Position numbers and translations under genes: made by a program
The notes under the pieces: generated by a model
What the model was told of the DNA's origin: nothing
The model's database searches: none
Seen by the model: only the letters and a program-made list of their open reading frames with translations
Shown: positions 1 to 10,635 of the stretch, piece by piece
Layout of the letters: each line of letters starts with the position of its first letter
How positions within the stretch are numbered: the first letter of the stretch is position 1
Assembly: GCF_019083995.1 (NCBI RefSeq)
Contig: NZ_JAHRCU010000007.1
Span: 124,001-188,000 of the forward strand
Direction: 5' to 3'
Source: Roseococcus sp. SDR
GTDB lineage: Bacteria > Pseudomonadota > Alphaproteobacteria > Acetobacterales > Acetobacteraceae
DNA: 64,000 nt

Positions 1-624
1 CCAGGGGTTCTTGCGCAGGTGGCCGGGGCCCATGATGTCGAAGGCCCAGAGGCGGCCGGTTTCGGTCTCGGCGACATAGAGTTTTTCGCCATCCGGGCTG
101 ATGCCAATGCCGTTGGCGCCGCCGAAGATGGGGAAGGCGGCCTCGATGATCTTGCTGCCGTCGAGCGCCGCCCAGTAGACGCCGCCATGGTCGCGATCGC
201 GCGCGCGGACCTTGCCGAGATCGCTGAACCAGAAGCCGCCCTTGCCGTCGAGCTGCAGGTCGTTCGGGCCTTTCAGCATCACGTCGCCGCAGCGGTCATA
301 GAGGGTGCGGACGCTGCCGGTGGCGATGTCCACCACCTCGATGCGGCCGTTCTTGTAGTCGGGCGCGGTGCCGGAGGGGCGGAGGATGTCCGGCTCCTCA
401 TGCCAGGTGAAGCCGCCATTGTTGCAGAGGATGAGGGTGTTGTTCGGGCCGGCGGCCAGGCCGTTCGGGCCGCCGCCCGGGCGCGCAATGATGCTGCGCG
501 TGCCATCCGGGGCGATGCGGGAGACGACCTGCGCCTCGATCTCGACCAGCGCGATGGAGCCGTCCGGCAGCACGACCGGGCCTTCCGGAAAACGCAGGCC
601 CGTGGCCAGTGTTGTGAGAGACAT
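1..624 (-). CDS. SMP-30/gluconolactonase/LRE family protein (3' end outside window)
   Basis: The frame is open from an ATG at 624 to the window edge, giving the N-terminal 208 residues of a six-bladed beta-propeller lactonase-type protein. Expected metal ligands of the SMP-30 fold are visible: E14 in RFPEGP, N121 in GPNDLQ (followed by GFWFSD) and N171 in GGANGIG. The start has a strong GGAGGAG ribosome site just upstream, on the minus strand around 630-640. Family members hydrolyse sugar lactones or related esters; the substrate cannot be read from sequence. It is transcribed divergently from hyuB, with only about 70 bp between the two starts, so a shared control region is likely. Confidence 0.9.
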   Translation of the reverse strand, partial: MSLTTLATGLRFPEGPVVLPDGSIALVEIEAQVVSRIAPDGTRSIIARPGGGPNGLAAGPNNTLILCNNGGFTWHEEPDILRPSGTAPDYKNGRIEVVDIATGSVRTLYDRCGDVMLKGPNDLQLDGKGGFWFSDLGKVRARDRDHGGVYWAALDGSKIIEAAFPIFGGANGIGISPDGEKLYVAETETGRLWAFDIMGPGHLRKNPW

Positions 625-697
625 ATGCGCTCCTCCTCTTTTGGTTCGGGCCAGGATGCGCCACGCTCGCGGTGCCGCCAAGATGGAGCCGTGCCGC

Positions 698-2332
698 ATG
701 GACCCCGTGACGCTTGCCGTTCTCTCCGCCCGCTTCACCGCGATCGTGGAGGAGATGGGCGAGGGGCTGCTGCGGACGGCCTATAGCCAGATCCTGAACT
801 CCAGCCGCGACTTCTCCATCGCGGTGACGGATGGCGCCTGCCGGCTCGTGGCGCAGGCGGACCATATTCCGGTGCATGTCGGCGCCATGCCCTTTGCCGC
901 GAAGGCGGTGCGGGACGCGTTTGATGGGAAGATGAAGCCGGGCGACGTGTTTCTGCTGAACGACCCCTGGCATGGGGGAAGTCACCTGCCCGATCTGACG
1001 ATCGTGGTTCCGGTGTTCGAAGGCGGGCAGGTGCGGTTCTTCTCCGTGGTCCGCGCGCATCAGAGCGACATCGGCGGCGGCACGCATGGCGGCTACAATC
1101 CGGGTGCGACGGAGATCTGGCAGGAAGGCCTGCGCATCCCACCCATCCTGCTCGGCGAGCAGGGCGAAATGCGGGAAGATCTCGTCGCGATGCTGGCCCT
1201 CAACACCCGCATCAACCGCGATTTCCGGGGCGATCTCGCGGCCATGCTGGGCGCGGCCAAGCTCGGCGCCAACCGGCTGAATGAGCTGCTCGCGCAGCAT
1301 GGCGGCGAAGGCCTGATGGCGGCGGTGGAGGCCATCCTGGACCTCTCGCACGCGCATACGCGGCGCATCCTGGAATGCTGGCCGGATGGGACATGGACCG
1401 GCACCGCGCTGCTGGATGATGACGGGCACGGGAACGAGAACATCGCCATCCGCGCCACCTGCACCAAGCAGGGCGGCCGGCTCACCGTGGATCTGAGCGC
1501 GAGCGACGACCAGGTGCCCGGCTTCGTGAACTCCTCCTACCCCAACATGTTCTCGGCCGTCTGCATGGGTTTCGCCTATCTGCTCGATGCCGATGTGCAG
1601 AAGAACGAAGGCGCGTTTCGCGCGCTCAACGTCGTGGCGCGCGAGGGCAGCGTGGTCTGGGCGCGGGAGGGCGCGGCGGTGACGCTCTGCACCAGCCATT
1701 GCAGCAATGAGATCGTGGAGGCGATCATGCGCGCCATGCAGGGCTGTTGCCCCGAGCGCGCGATGGGCGGCTGGGGGCGGCGCTTCCGCATCGCCATCAC
1801 GGGGCGCGATGCGCGGCGCGGGGATCGGAAGTTCGTCTGGCACCTGTTCCATGCGCGACCCGGCGGCGGCGGGCATGCGAAGGGCGATGGCTGGTCCACC
1901 GCCGGCGAGTGGCATTCGGCGGGTGGCTTGAAATTCGGCAGCGTGGAAATGGCCGAGGCGCGCTTCCCGCTGCATTTCCGCCGCCATGAATTCTGCGCGG
2001 GCACGGCGGGCGCGGGCCAGTTCCGCGGCGGCCATGGCGCGGAACTCGAGCTGGTGGTGGAGAGCGACGGCTCCGCGCGCGGCAACACGGCGGGCGATGG
2101 CGCGCGGCATGGCAGTGCGGGCATCGCCGGCGGGCAGGACAGCGCGCCGCATCGCTATGCGCTGCGCCACGCCGATGGGACGGAGCGGTTGCTGAAGACG
2201 AAGGAAGTGGGCGTGGAAATCCAGCCTGGCGAGGTGCTGCACATCCGCTCGGCCGGCGGTGGCGGCTGGGGCGACCCGGCGAAGCGCGACCCGGCGCTCA
2301 TCGCTCGCGACGCAGAAGAAGGGCTGGCCTGA
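698..2332 (+). CDS. hyuB: Hydantoinase B/5-oxoprolinase beta-type subunit
   Basis: A 544-residue HyuB-family protein beginning MDPVTLAVL, with the family-typical LLNDPWHGGSHLPD block near residue 85 and a Gly-rich C-terminal end (SAGGGGWGDP). With HyuA it would form an ATP-dependent amidohydrolase acting on hydantoins, 5-oxoproline or a related cyclic imide/ketone. I chose the ATG at 698 because GGAG lies 9 bases upstream. An in-frame ATG at 683 would add five residues. A much longer open frame upstream (from 368) runs antisense to the neighbouring gene and is not coding. The stop codon shares one base with the hyuA start (TGATG), so translation is coupled. Confidence 0.93.
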   Translation: MDPVTLAVLSARFTAIVEEMGEGLLRTAYSQILNSSRDFSIAVTDGACRLVAQADHIPVHVGAMPFAAKAVRDAFDGKMKPGDVFLLNDPWHGGSHLPDLTIVVPVFEGGQVRFFSVVRAHQSDIGGGTHGGYNPGATEIWQEGLRIPPILLGEQGEMREDLVAMLALNTRINRDFRGDLAAMLGAAKLGANRLNELLAQHGGEGLMAAVEAILDLSHAHTRRILECWPDGTWTGTALLDDDGHGNENIAIRATCTKQGGRLTVDLSASDDQVPGFVNSSYPNMFSAVCMGFAYLLDADVQKNEGAFRALNVVAREGSVVWAREGAAVTLCTSHCSNEIVEAIMRAMQGCCPERAMGGWGRRFRIAITGRDARRGDRKFVWHLFHARPGGGGHAKGDGWSTAGEWHSAGGLKFGSVEMAEARFPLHFRRHEFCAGTAGAGQFRGGHGAELELVVESDGSARGNTAGDGARHGSAGIAGGQDSAPHRYALRHADGTERLLKTKEVGVEIQPGEVLHIRSAGGGGWGDPAKRDPALIARDAEEGLA

Positions 2333-4359
2333 TGCGCTACACCATCGGCGTGGATGTCGGCGGCACCTTCACGGATGTCGTCGGCGTGGATGAGGAAGGC
2401 CGCGAATTCCTCGCCAAGGCGCCCAGCACGCCAGGCGATCAGAGCGAGGGCGTGCTGGATGGCCTGGCCAACCTCGCCGCCGCCATCGGCCTGACCCTGG
2501 CCGAGCTGCTGGAAGCGACGACGCGCATCGTCCATGGCACCACCGTCGCCACCAACGCCCTGCTGGAGCGGCGCGGTGCCAAGACCGCCATGCTCACCAC
2601 GGAAGGCCATCGCGACGTGATCGCGATGCGCGAGGGGCTGAAGCCCGCGCGCTACGACCTCCGCCTGCCGCAACCGCCCCCGCTGGTGCCGCGCGCGCTG
2701 CGCCTTCCGGTGCGCGAGCGGCTGCGCCCGGATGGCCGCGTGGAAATCCCGCTCGATGCCGCGAGCCTCGCTTCCGCCATCGGCAAGCTGCGGGACGCCG
2801 AAGTGGAATCCGTCGCCATCTGCTTCCTGCATTCCTGGGCGGCGCCGCAGCATGAGCATGCGGCGGCGGAAGCGGTGCGCGCTGCGCTGCCCGGCGTCTT
2901 CGTCACCTGCTCGGCCGATGTGCTGCCGCAGATCAAGGAGTTCGAGCGCTTCTCCACCACGGCGGTGAACGCCTATGTCGGCCCCGTCGTCTCCCGCTAT
3001 CTGACGCGGCTGGAGGCACGGCTGCGCGCGGCGGGCTATACGCAGCCGGTCTTCGTCATCCTCTCGCATGGCGGCATGGCGCCGATCGGGGAGGCCGCGC
3101 GCCTCGCCGTCGGCACTGCGCTCTCCGGCCCCGCGGGCGGTGTCGCGGCGGCCGTGGCGCTGGCCAGGCGCGGCATGGGGGATCAGCTCGTCACGCTCGA
3201 CATGGGCGGCACTTCGACCGACATCGCCCTCATCCAGGACGGCGCGGCCACGCTCGGGCGCGGGCGCGAAGTGGGGGGCGAGCGCATCGCGCTCGACAGC
3301 CTCGACATCATCACCTTGGGCGCGGGCGGCGGCTCCATCGCGCATCTGGGCGCACGCGGCACGCTGGAGGTCGGCCCGCAATCCGCGGGCGCGCGGCCAG
3401 GCCCCGCCTGCTACGGCCATGGCGGCACGGAACCCACCGTGACCGACGCCAATCTGGCGCTGGGCTACCTGGATGCCACGCGCTTCCTGGGCGGCGCGCG
3501 CCTGCTGGATGCGGCGGCGTCGGAGCGTGCCATCGCCGCGCTGGCCGCGAAGCTCAACCTCCCGACCGAGGCGACGGCGCTCGGCATCCATCGCCTGGTG
3601 AATGCGCGCATGGCCGATGGCGTGCGCGTCGCCACCGTGCGGCGCGGCGTGGACCCGCGCGGCGCAACCCTGCTCGCCTTCGGCGGCGCGGCCGGGCTGC
3701 ATGCGAGTGCGGTGGCGCGCGATCTCGGCATGGCGCGCATCGCCGTGCCGCTCTTCGCCGCCGGGCTGTCCGCCTGGGGCATGCTGCAGACCGAGCTGCG
3801 GCACGAGATCGCGCGCAGCGTCGTCAGCGCCACCGCGATGCCGGAGGATGCGGCGCTGGCCGCCCTCTTCGCCGGGCTGGAATCGGACGCCCGCCTGCAG
3901 CTCGCGCAATGGTTCCGGGGCGAGGTGCAGGGCCATCGCGCGGCCGACCTGCGCTATGGCGAGCAGGTCTTCGAGATCACGGTAAACCTCGACGGCGTGC
4001 CGATGACCCGCGCCGGCCTGCGCGAGGCCTTCCACGCGCGCCACCGCGCGCTCTTCACCTATGACCTGCCGGAGGAGGAGGTGGTGCTGGTCACGGCCCG
4101 CGCCGCCGCAGCCGGGCTGCTGCCGCCGGCGCCCAGGCGCCCCGCGGGCGCCACCACCAGCGCTGCGCCGCTCGGGGTGCGCCGCGCGCTGCTGGAGGGT
4201 GGCTGGGCAGAACTTCCGGTCTGGGATTTCGCGGCGCTGGCCGCCGGCCAGTCGGTGGCTGGGCCAGCGATCGTGGAGAGCGCCACGACCACCATCCTGT
4301 TGCTGCCCGGCGACGTGGCGGAGATGGATGCGGGAGGCTGGCTCTCGATCCGGCTGTGA
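2332..4359 (+). CDS. hyuA: Hydantoinase A/5-oxoprolinase alpha-type subunit
   Basis: A 675-residue HyuA protein with the N-terminal ATPase signature GVDVGGTFTDVV (residues 5-16), a second nucleotide-binding segment TLDMGGTSTDIALI near residue 290, and an LSHGGMAP segment near 242. These are hallmarks of the ASKHA-type hydantoinase/oxoprolinase A family. It forms the ATP-using half of the enzyme with HyuB. The start overlaps the hyuB stop by one base. Neighbouring genes do not fix the substrate: 5-oxoproline, hydantoin or N-methylhydantoin are all possible. Confidence 0.94.
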   Translation: MRYTIGVDVGGTFTDVVGVDEEGREFLAKAPSTPGDQSEGVLDGLANLAAAIGLTLAELLEATTRIVHGTTVATNALLERRGAKTAMLTTEGHRDVIAMREGLKPARYDLRLPQPPPLVPRALRLPVRERLRPDGRVEIPLDAASLASAIGKLRDAEVESVAICFLHSWAAPQHEHAAAEAVRAALPGVFVTCSADVLPQIKEFERFSTTAVNAYVGPVVSRYLTRLEARLRAAGYTQPVFVILSHGGMAPIGEAARLAVGTALSGPAGGVAAAVALARRGMGDQLVTLDMGGTSTDIALIQDGAATLGRGREVGGERIALDSLDIITLGAGGGSIAHLGARGTLEVGPQSAGARPGPACYGHGGTEPTVTDANLALGYLDATRFLGGARLLDAAASERAIAALAAKLNLPTEATALGIHRLVNARMADGVRVATVRRGVDPRGATLLAFGGAAGLHASAVARDLGMARIAVPLFAAGLSAWGMLQTELRHEIARSVVSATAMPEDAALAALFAGLESDARLQLAQWFRGEVQGHRAADLRYGEQVFEITVNLDGVPMTRAGLREAFHARHRALFTYDLPEEEVVLVTARAAAAGLLPPAPRRPAGATTSAAPLGVRRALLEGGWAELPVWDFAALAAGQSVAGPAIVESATTTILLLPGDVAEMDAGGWLSIRL

Positions 4360-4373
4360 TCAGCGGCGGTTGA

Positions 4374-5192
4374 TCAGCCGGAGCGGTCCTGGCCGTCCCA
4401 ACCGGATTTCCGCTCATAGTGCTTGTAGTACTTGTCGGTGATCTGCTGCGTCATCACGACGATGGCGACATCGGTGGTGTTGAACTGGTGGTCCAGCACC
4501 GCACCATCGCCGACATATCCGCCCAGCCGCAGATAGCCCTTGATGAGCGGCGGCAGGGACATCAGCGCCTTCTTCGCATCGAAGCTGCCGGCAGGGAGGC
4601 GGTCCATCGGCAGATAACGGGTTTCGATGGCGCGCGGGCAGAGCTCGGTCGGCGCCTGGTGATGCTGCGCAAGGTAGGAGAGCTGCGCCGCATTGGCCTC
4701 GAGGTCGGTGCCGGGCAGGCTGGCGCAGCCGAACATGAGGCCGATCTTGTGGTTGAACACATAGGCTGCGATGCCGCGCCAGAGCAGCTGCAGCGTGCCC
4801 CGCGTGCGGTAGGCAACATCCGTGCAGGAGCGGCCAAGCTCCAGGATACCATGCTGGTAGGCGAGGATGGGCGCGATGTCGTACTCATCCTCGGAATAGA
4901 AGCGGCCGATGCGCTGGGCGGCGGTGCGGCGGATCAGGCGATAGGTGCCGACCACGCTCTCCGGCCCCTCGCCGCGGTCATGGTCCACGACCAGCAGATG
5001 GTCGGCCACCGCGTCATAGGCATCGGCGTCGAGGCGGCTCTTCGTGGTGGCTGCATCGGCCCGCGCGCCCATTTCCTCATAGAAGACGCGGTAGCGCAGC
5101 GCCTGGGCGGCCACGATCTCCGCCTCGCTCGTCGCGACGCGAACGCCGAGATTGCTCGAGCGGATCTCTTCGAAGGGCGGCGCTTCGGTCAT
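4374..5192 (-). CDS. olsB: L-ornithine N-alpha-acyltransferase (ornithine lipid synthesis)
   Basis: A 272-residue GNAT-fold acyltransferase of the OlsB/putative hemolysin family. Recognisable segments are ALRYRVFYEEMG (residues about 29-40), a GTYRLIRR strand, LELGRSCTD (a family signature) and LPPLIKGYLRLGG near the C terminus. OlsB transfers a 3-hydroxyacyl chain from acyl-carrier protein to ornithine, the first step in phosphorus-free ornithine lipids. The start was set at 5192 because the ATG overlaps the upstream fur-type stop (ATGA). A longer open frame to 5570 only shadows the fur gene. olsA (the O-acyltransferase) is not in the window. Confidence 0.88.
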   Translation of the reverse strand: MTEAPPFEEIRSSNLGVRVATSEAEIVAAQALRYRVFYEEMGARADAATTKSRLDADAYDAVADHLLVVDHDRGEGPESVVGTYRLIRRTAAQRIGRFYSEDEYDIAPILAYQHGILELGRSCTDVAYRTRGTLQLLWRGIAAYVFNHKIGLMFGCASLPGTDLEANAAQLSYLAQHHQAPTELCPRAIETRYLPMDRLPAGSFDAKKALMSLPPLIKGYLRLGGYVGDGAVLDHQFNTTDVAIVVMTQQITDKYYKHYERKSGWDGQDRSG

Positions 5193-5638
5193 CGACGGCG
5201 GCCGAAGATCTCGAGGCGGAGCTGGACCAGATCGAAGCCAAGCCGGGCGGCGATCTCGCGCGCCAGGGCATCGTGCTCGGCGTCGGAGAATTCGATCACG
5301 TTGCCGGTGTCCACATCGATCAGGTGGTGATGGATGCCGCGGTCCGCGGGGTCGAAGCGGGCACGGCCGCCACCGAAGTCGCGGCGCTCGAGGATGCCCT
5401 TCTCCTCCAGGAGACGGACGGTGCGATAGACCGTGGCGACGGAGACGCGGTTGTCCAGCGCCACGGCGCGGCGGTACAGCTCCTCCACATCCGGGTGGTC
5501 TTCGCTTTCCGAGAGCACGCGCGCGATCAATCGGCGCTGGCCTGTCATCTTCAGGCCGCGCTCCACGCACATCTGTTCGATCCGGGACATGCGGTCGCTG
5601 ATGGTCCCGCCCTCTCTGCCTGACTGACCCGACATCAC
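5189..5638 (-). CDS. Fur-family metal-responsive transcriptional regulator
   Basis: A 149-residue Fur-superfamily repressor. The winged helix covers residues about 20-95, with recognition helix VSVATVYRTVRLLEEKG, followed by the metal-site strand GIHHHLIDVDTG (His 103-105). The C-terminal CxxC zinc pair of enteric Fur is absent, as in many alphaproteobacterial Fur/Mur proteins, so iron versus manganese sensing is open. An internal ATG (5590, MSRIEQ) is a plausible shorter start. The stop overlaps the olsB start, so this regulator and ornithine lipid synthesis share one transcript. Confidence 0.9.
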   Translation of the reverse strand: MMSGQSGREGGTISDRMSRIEQMCVERGLKMTGQRRLIARVLSESEDHPDVEELYRRAVALDNRVSVATVYRTVRLLEEKGILERRDFGGGRARFDPADRGIHHHLIDVDTGNVIEFSDAEHDALAREIAARLGFDLVQLRLEIFGRRR

Positions 5639-5698
5639 CGGGCGCGCTTCAGCCCATAGAGCATGTTCGCGCCTGACTGAAGCCGCCCCGCCGGGGTG

Positions 5699-6118
5699 TT
5701 ACGCGCCCGGCTTGCGGGACTGCGTGCCAAGGCCGATCTGCTTGGCCAGCGAGGAGCGATGCTTCGCGTAGTTCGGCGCCACCATCGGGTATTCCGGCGG
5801 CAGGCCCCACTTGTCGCGATACTGGTCGGGCGTCATGCCATAGGAGGTCTGCAAGTGGCGCTTCAGCATCTTCAGCTTCTTGCCGTCCTCCAGACAGATC
5901 AGGTAGTCCGGCGTGATGGATTTCTTCACCGGAACCGCAGGCATCTTCTTTTCCGCCTCAACCCGCGCCGGAGCCGTGCCGAGCGAGGCCAGCGTCCGGT
6001 GCACTTCGACGATCAGGTTCGGCAAATCAGTCACCGAGACCGGGTTGTTGGAAACATGCGCGGATACGATTTCGGCGGTCAGACCCAAGAGATCGCTGCC
6101 ATTTGCAACATCAGACAT
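5699..6118 (-). CDS. MucR/Ros-family transcriptional regulator
   Basis: A 139-residue MucR/Ros protein. The prokaryotic zinc-finger domain lies in the C-terminal half: C75 in DYLICLEDG, H88, the GMTPDQYRDKWGLP segment and H120. A variable N-terminal oligomerisation region precedes it. MucR proteins bind AT-rich DNA, behave as H-NS-like silencers and control exopolysaccharide, motility and the cell cycle in alphaproteobacteria. A link to the pga exopolysaccharide operon about 8 kb away is possible but purely inferred. It sits alone, with an AT-rich upstream region. Confidence 0.93.
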   Translation of the reverse strand: MSDVANGSDLLGLTAEIVSAHVSNNPVSVTDLPNLIVEVHRTLASLGTAPARVEAEKKMPAVPVKKSITPDYLICLEDGKKLKMLKRHLQTSYGMTPDQYRDKWGLPPEYPMVAPNYAKHRSSLAKQIGLGTQSRKPGA

Positions 6119-6149
6119 GATTTTTTCTTTCCAAACTCAGTCCCGCAAA

Positions 6150-6179
6150 TGAATAGCGAGTTCTTCTACCTTTTTGCAA
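6150..6179 (-). promoter_or_regulatory. Candidate promoter of the mucR-type gene
   Basis: In the AT-rich gap upstream of the MucR gene, TTGCAA (6179-6174) and TATTCA (6155-6150) are separated by 18 bases on the minus strand. Both are only partial matches to the -35/-10 consensus, so this is a weak prediction. Confidence 0.25.
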
Positions 6180-6225
6180 GACGCTTCCGCGGCGTTGCGC
6201 TGGGAAAAGCCAGAAGTCAGGAAGG

Positions 6226-6456
6226 ATGAACCCCTTGGTCATCGACGTTACAGCCGACACCTGCCCCATGACCTTCGTCCGAACCCGGTTACAATTGGAT
6301 AAACTGCCGGCCGGAGCGGTCCTCGATATTCTCTACAAAGGCGAGGAACCGCGCCGGAACCTTGCCCGCAGCCTGACCGAGCAGGGTCATGAGATTCTGG
6401 AGGCCCAGCATGGCGAGGATGGGCATGGCCGGCTGCGCGTGCGCAAGGGCGGCTGA
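6226..6456 (+). CDS. TusA-related sulfurtransferase-like protein
   Basis: A 76-residue TusA/SirA-like domain. The characteristic Cys-Pro pair is C13-P14 in DTCPMTFVR, where the cysteine carries persulfide sulfur in characterised members. The C-terminal half has the expected beta-alpha-beta pattern, with GHEILEAQ near residue 54. The annotated ATG abuts an AGGAAGG box at 6219-6225. A TTG at 6235 lies 9 bases after that box and may be the true start, which would give a 73-residue protein. No sulfur-relay partners are adjacent. Confidence 0.85.
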   Translation: MNPLVIDVTADTCPMTFVRTRLQLDKLPAGAVLDILYKGEEPRRNLARSLTEQGHEILEAQHGEDGHGRLRVRKGG

Positions 6457-6497
6457 CCCCACCCCGCGCACCCGAAGATGTCACGTCAGACCGGGCT

Positions 6498-7898
6498 TCA
6501 GCGCCCGGTCATGATCCGCTCGACCAGTTGCTTCACCGTCGGCACGAAGCCGTTGGAATAGAAGGGGTCGGAGCTGAAGCGATAGGCGTTGTGCCCGGCG
6601 AACATCAGGTTGTTCTCCAGGCTGCCGTCATGGGCGATGTCCTGCAGCGTCTTCTGGATGCAGAAGCTGCGCGGATCGGCCTTCTTGCCCGTGCTGAAAT
6701 CGGGCTCGTTCTGCGTCCAGTTGCTGAAGCGGCAATGGCTCAGGCAGCCCATGCAGGCCACCTGGTCGGCCAGGATCTCCTGCGCGTTGGGGGGTGTGAC
6801 GAAGATCAGCGTGGAATCCGGCGTGCGCATCGCTTCCGTGAAGCCAGCCTGGGTCCAGGCCTCGGCGCGGGCGCGGTCACCCGGCGTCAGCCAGACCAGG
6901 CGCTTGCGGGGGCCCACGCCGAATTCCGCCGTGTGCTCGCCGACGGGCTCGGAGGTATAGGCCACCTGGCGCTCGTTGCGTGCTTCCAGGTCGCGGAGAA
7001 AATCGTTGCGCACGGCCGAGGAGTAGAAGCCGGTCGGCGAGAAGGGCTGCAGCAGAACGTCACCAGCCTGGAGCTGCGTCAGGCGCTGCTTCCAGGCATC
7101 GCTGATCGGGCTTTCCTTGGTCAGCAGCGGGCGCGTGCCGAACTGGAAGGCGATGGGGCCGAGCTCGGGGTTGTCGATCCAGTCGGACCATTCCTCCAGC
7201 CACCAGACGCCGCCGGCCATGATGATGGGTGTCTCGTCCAGGCCGAAGGCGCGCATCTGCTCGCGCAGCTTGCGCACGCGCTCATAGGGCGCCTCGGGCT
7301 TCTTCGGGTCTTCGCTGTTGGAGAGGCCATTATGGCCGCCGGCCAGCCAGGGGTCCTCATAGACCACGCCGCCCAGCCATTCGCTGACCTTGGAATAGCT
7401 GCGCTTCCACAATGCGCTGAAGGCACGGGCGGAAGAGACGATCGGGTAGTAATGGACGCCGAAATCCTTGGCGATCTCGGCCAGGCGATAGGGCATGCCG
7501 GCGCCGCAGGTGACGCCGTTCACCAGCCCCTTGGCCCCTTCCAGCACGCCGCGGATCACGCGCTCGGCGCCGCCCATCTCCCAGAGAATGTTCGCATGGA
7601 TGCGGGCATTCTTGCCGCCCACATCGCGGGCTTCGCGCGCCTGGGCGATGCCGCCGGCGATGCCATAGGCCACCAGCTCCTCATGCCGGTCGCGCCGGGT
7701 CTTGCCGGAATAGACCTGCCGGATGGTGCGGCCTTCGGCGTCATAGCTGTCGGCATTCACGGCGGAAAAGGTGCCGACACCGCCGGCCGCCGCCCAGGCG
7801 CCCGCGGTCAGGCCATTGCTCACGGCCACGCCCTTGCCGCCCTCCACGAGCGGAAGGACATCCACGCCGCCCATGCGGATGCTGTTGATCGCCTTCAC
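6498..7898 (-). CDS. NAD(P)H-dependent flavin oxidoreductase, nitronate monooxygenase family
   Basis: A 466-residue TIM-barrel flavoprotein of the 2-nitropropane dioxygenase/nitronate monooxygenase family. The N-terminal LVEGGKGVAVSNG segment, NGVTCGAGMPYRL, IIMAGGVWWLEEW and AFQFGTRPLLT form the FMN-binding barrel core. The C-terminal third carries a Cys cluster (QVACMGCLSHCRFSNW) not found in the short nitronate monooxygenases, typical of a longer proteobacterial subfamily with unassigned substrate. The GTG start at 7898 (reading MKAINSIRMGG) fits the family's usual N terminus. An ATG at 7874 is the alternative. Confidence 0.85.
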   Translation of the reverse strand: MKAINSIRMGGVDVLPLVEGGKGVAVSNGLTAGAWAAAGGVGTFSAVNADSYDAEGRTIRQVYSGKTRRDRHEELVAYGIAGGIAQAREARDVGGKNARIHANILWEMGGAERVIRGVLEGAKGLVNGVTCGAGMPYRLAEIAKDFGVHYYPIVSSARAFSALWKRSYSKVSEWLGGVVYEDPWLAGGHNGLSNSEDPKKPEAPYERVRKLREQMRAFGLDETPIIMAGGVWWLEEWSDWIDNPELGPIAFQFGTRPLLTKESPISDAWKQRLTQLQAGDVLLQPFSPTGFYSSAVRNDFLRDLEARNERQVAYTSEPVGEHTAEFGVGPRKRLVWLTPGDRARAEAWTQAGFTEAMRTPDSTLIFVTPPNAQEILADQVACMGCLSHCRFSNWTQNEPDFSTGKKADPRSFCIQKTLQDIAHDGSLENNLMFAGHNAYRFSSDPFYSNGFVPTVKQLVERIMTGR

Positions 7899-7946
7899 TG
7901 CTGCCGTCCCTGCCGTGCCGAATTCTAGAATTGTGAAGTTATGGCG

Positions 7947-7980
7947 AAACCGTCCGGCGCAAGAAAGCACCGGACGGTTT
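7947..7980 (-). terminator. Hairpin after pnp (probable terminator)
   Basis: A perfect 11-bp stem, AAACCGTCCGG (7947-7957) with CCGGACGGTTT (7970-7980), around a 12-base loop. It lies just downstream of the pnp stop on the minus strand. There is no long U-tract beyond the TTT inside the stem, so it may act as a processing or stabilising hairpin as well as a terminator. A close relative of the stem lies upstream of pnp at 10478-10506. Confidence 0.6.
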
Positions 7981-8012
7981 GCCTGTTCAAGTCACCTGGT
8001 TACCGGGGCGAT

Positions 8013-10217
<2,205 letters not shown>

Positions 10218-10635
10218 GCGTCGTCCTTCTGGCCCCCCGGATGGGGGGCATGCGTCTGGCCCCGCGCGACGGCGGGGCTGGGAGTTGCGACGCGGCAGGA
10301 AGGCAGTCCAACCACCGGGGCACCCTTGGGAGGGAGGCTTCCGGCGTCTCGGGCGACATGGGGGCCGGGGATCTTCACCCCGCGGCGGTGCCATGTGGCC
10401 GGAAACGCCGCCAGACCCATCATCCGTTCAGGAGGGCTCGGAGGCTCTGACAACCCGCCGCAGGCGCAGGCGGTTTGAACCGTCCCGGGCCATGCCCCGG
10501 ACGGTTCCCGGGGTTATGGACCGGAAATGGCGCCAGCGCCAGCGCGATTTGCATGCGGCGCCGGGGCAGGTTTCGCTTGGCCCTTGGTTCCGGCTGCCTA
10601 ATGATGGAGCGCCCAATCGAAGGAGCGCATCCCTG
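10218..10635. other. Divergent intergenic region between pnp and a Bug receptor gene
   Basis: This 418-base gap holds the pnp leader (minus strand) and the upstream region of the receptor gene (plus strand). I see no credible ORF and no rpsO. It contains GC-rich inverted repeats, including a CCCCCC...GGGGGG stem near 10235-10249 and the hairpin at 10478-10506. No confident promoter could be picked out. Confidence 0.5.
10478..10506. repeat. Hairpin in the pnp upstream region
   Basis: Arms 10478-10489 (AACCGTCCCGGG) and 10495-10506 (CCCCGGACGGTT) pair over 12 positions with a single C-C mismatch and a 5-base loop. The outer eight bases are the same as in the hairpin downstream of pnp (7947-7980). 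It may be an RNase III-type autoregulatory leader structure, as known for pnp in enterobacteria. That role is inferred. Confidence 0.55.

Noticed and set aside
2155-4044. Long antisense open frame of 629 codons opposite hyuA
   Set aside because: It is a GC-skew shadow in the complementary frame of a conserved gene; its product is Arg/Gly/Ala-rich with no family pattern. The same applies to the long frames opposite pgaA, mrcA, pnp, gcdH-helicase and pgaB.
10218-10635. Possible rpsO or small RNA upstream of pnp
   Set aside because: No S15-like reading frame was found in either strand and no convincing promoter-terminator pair; only hairpins were noted.
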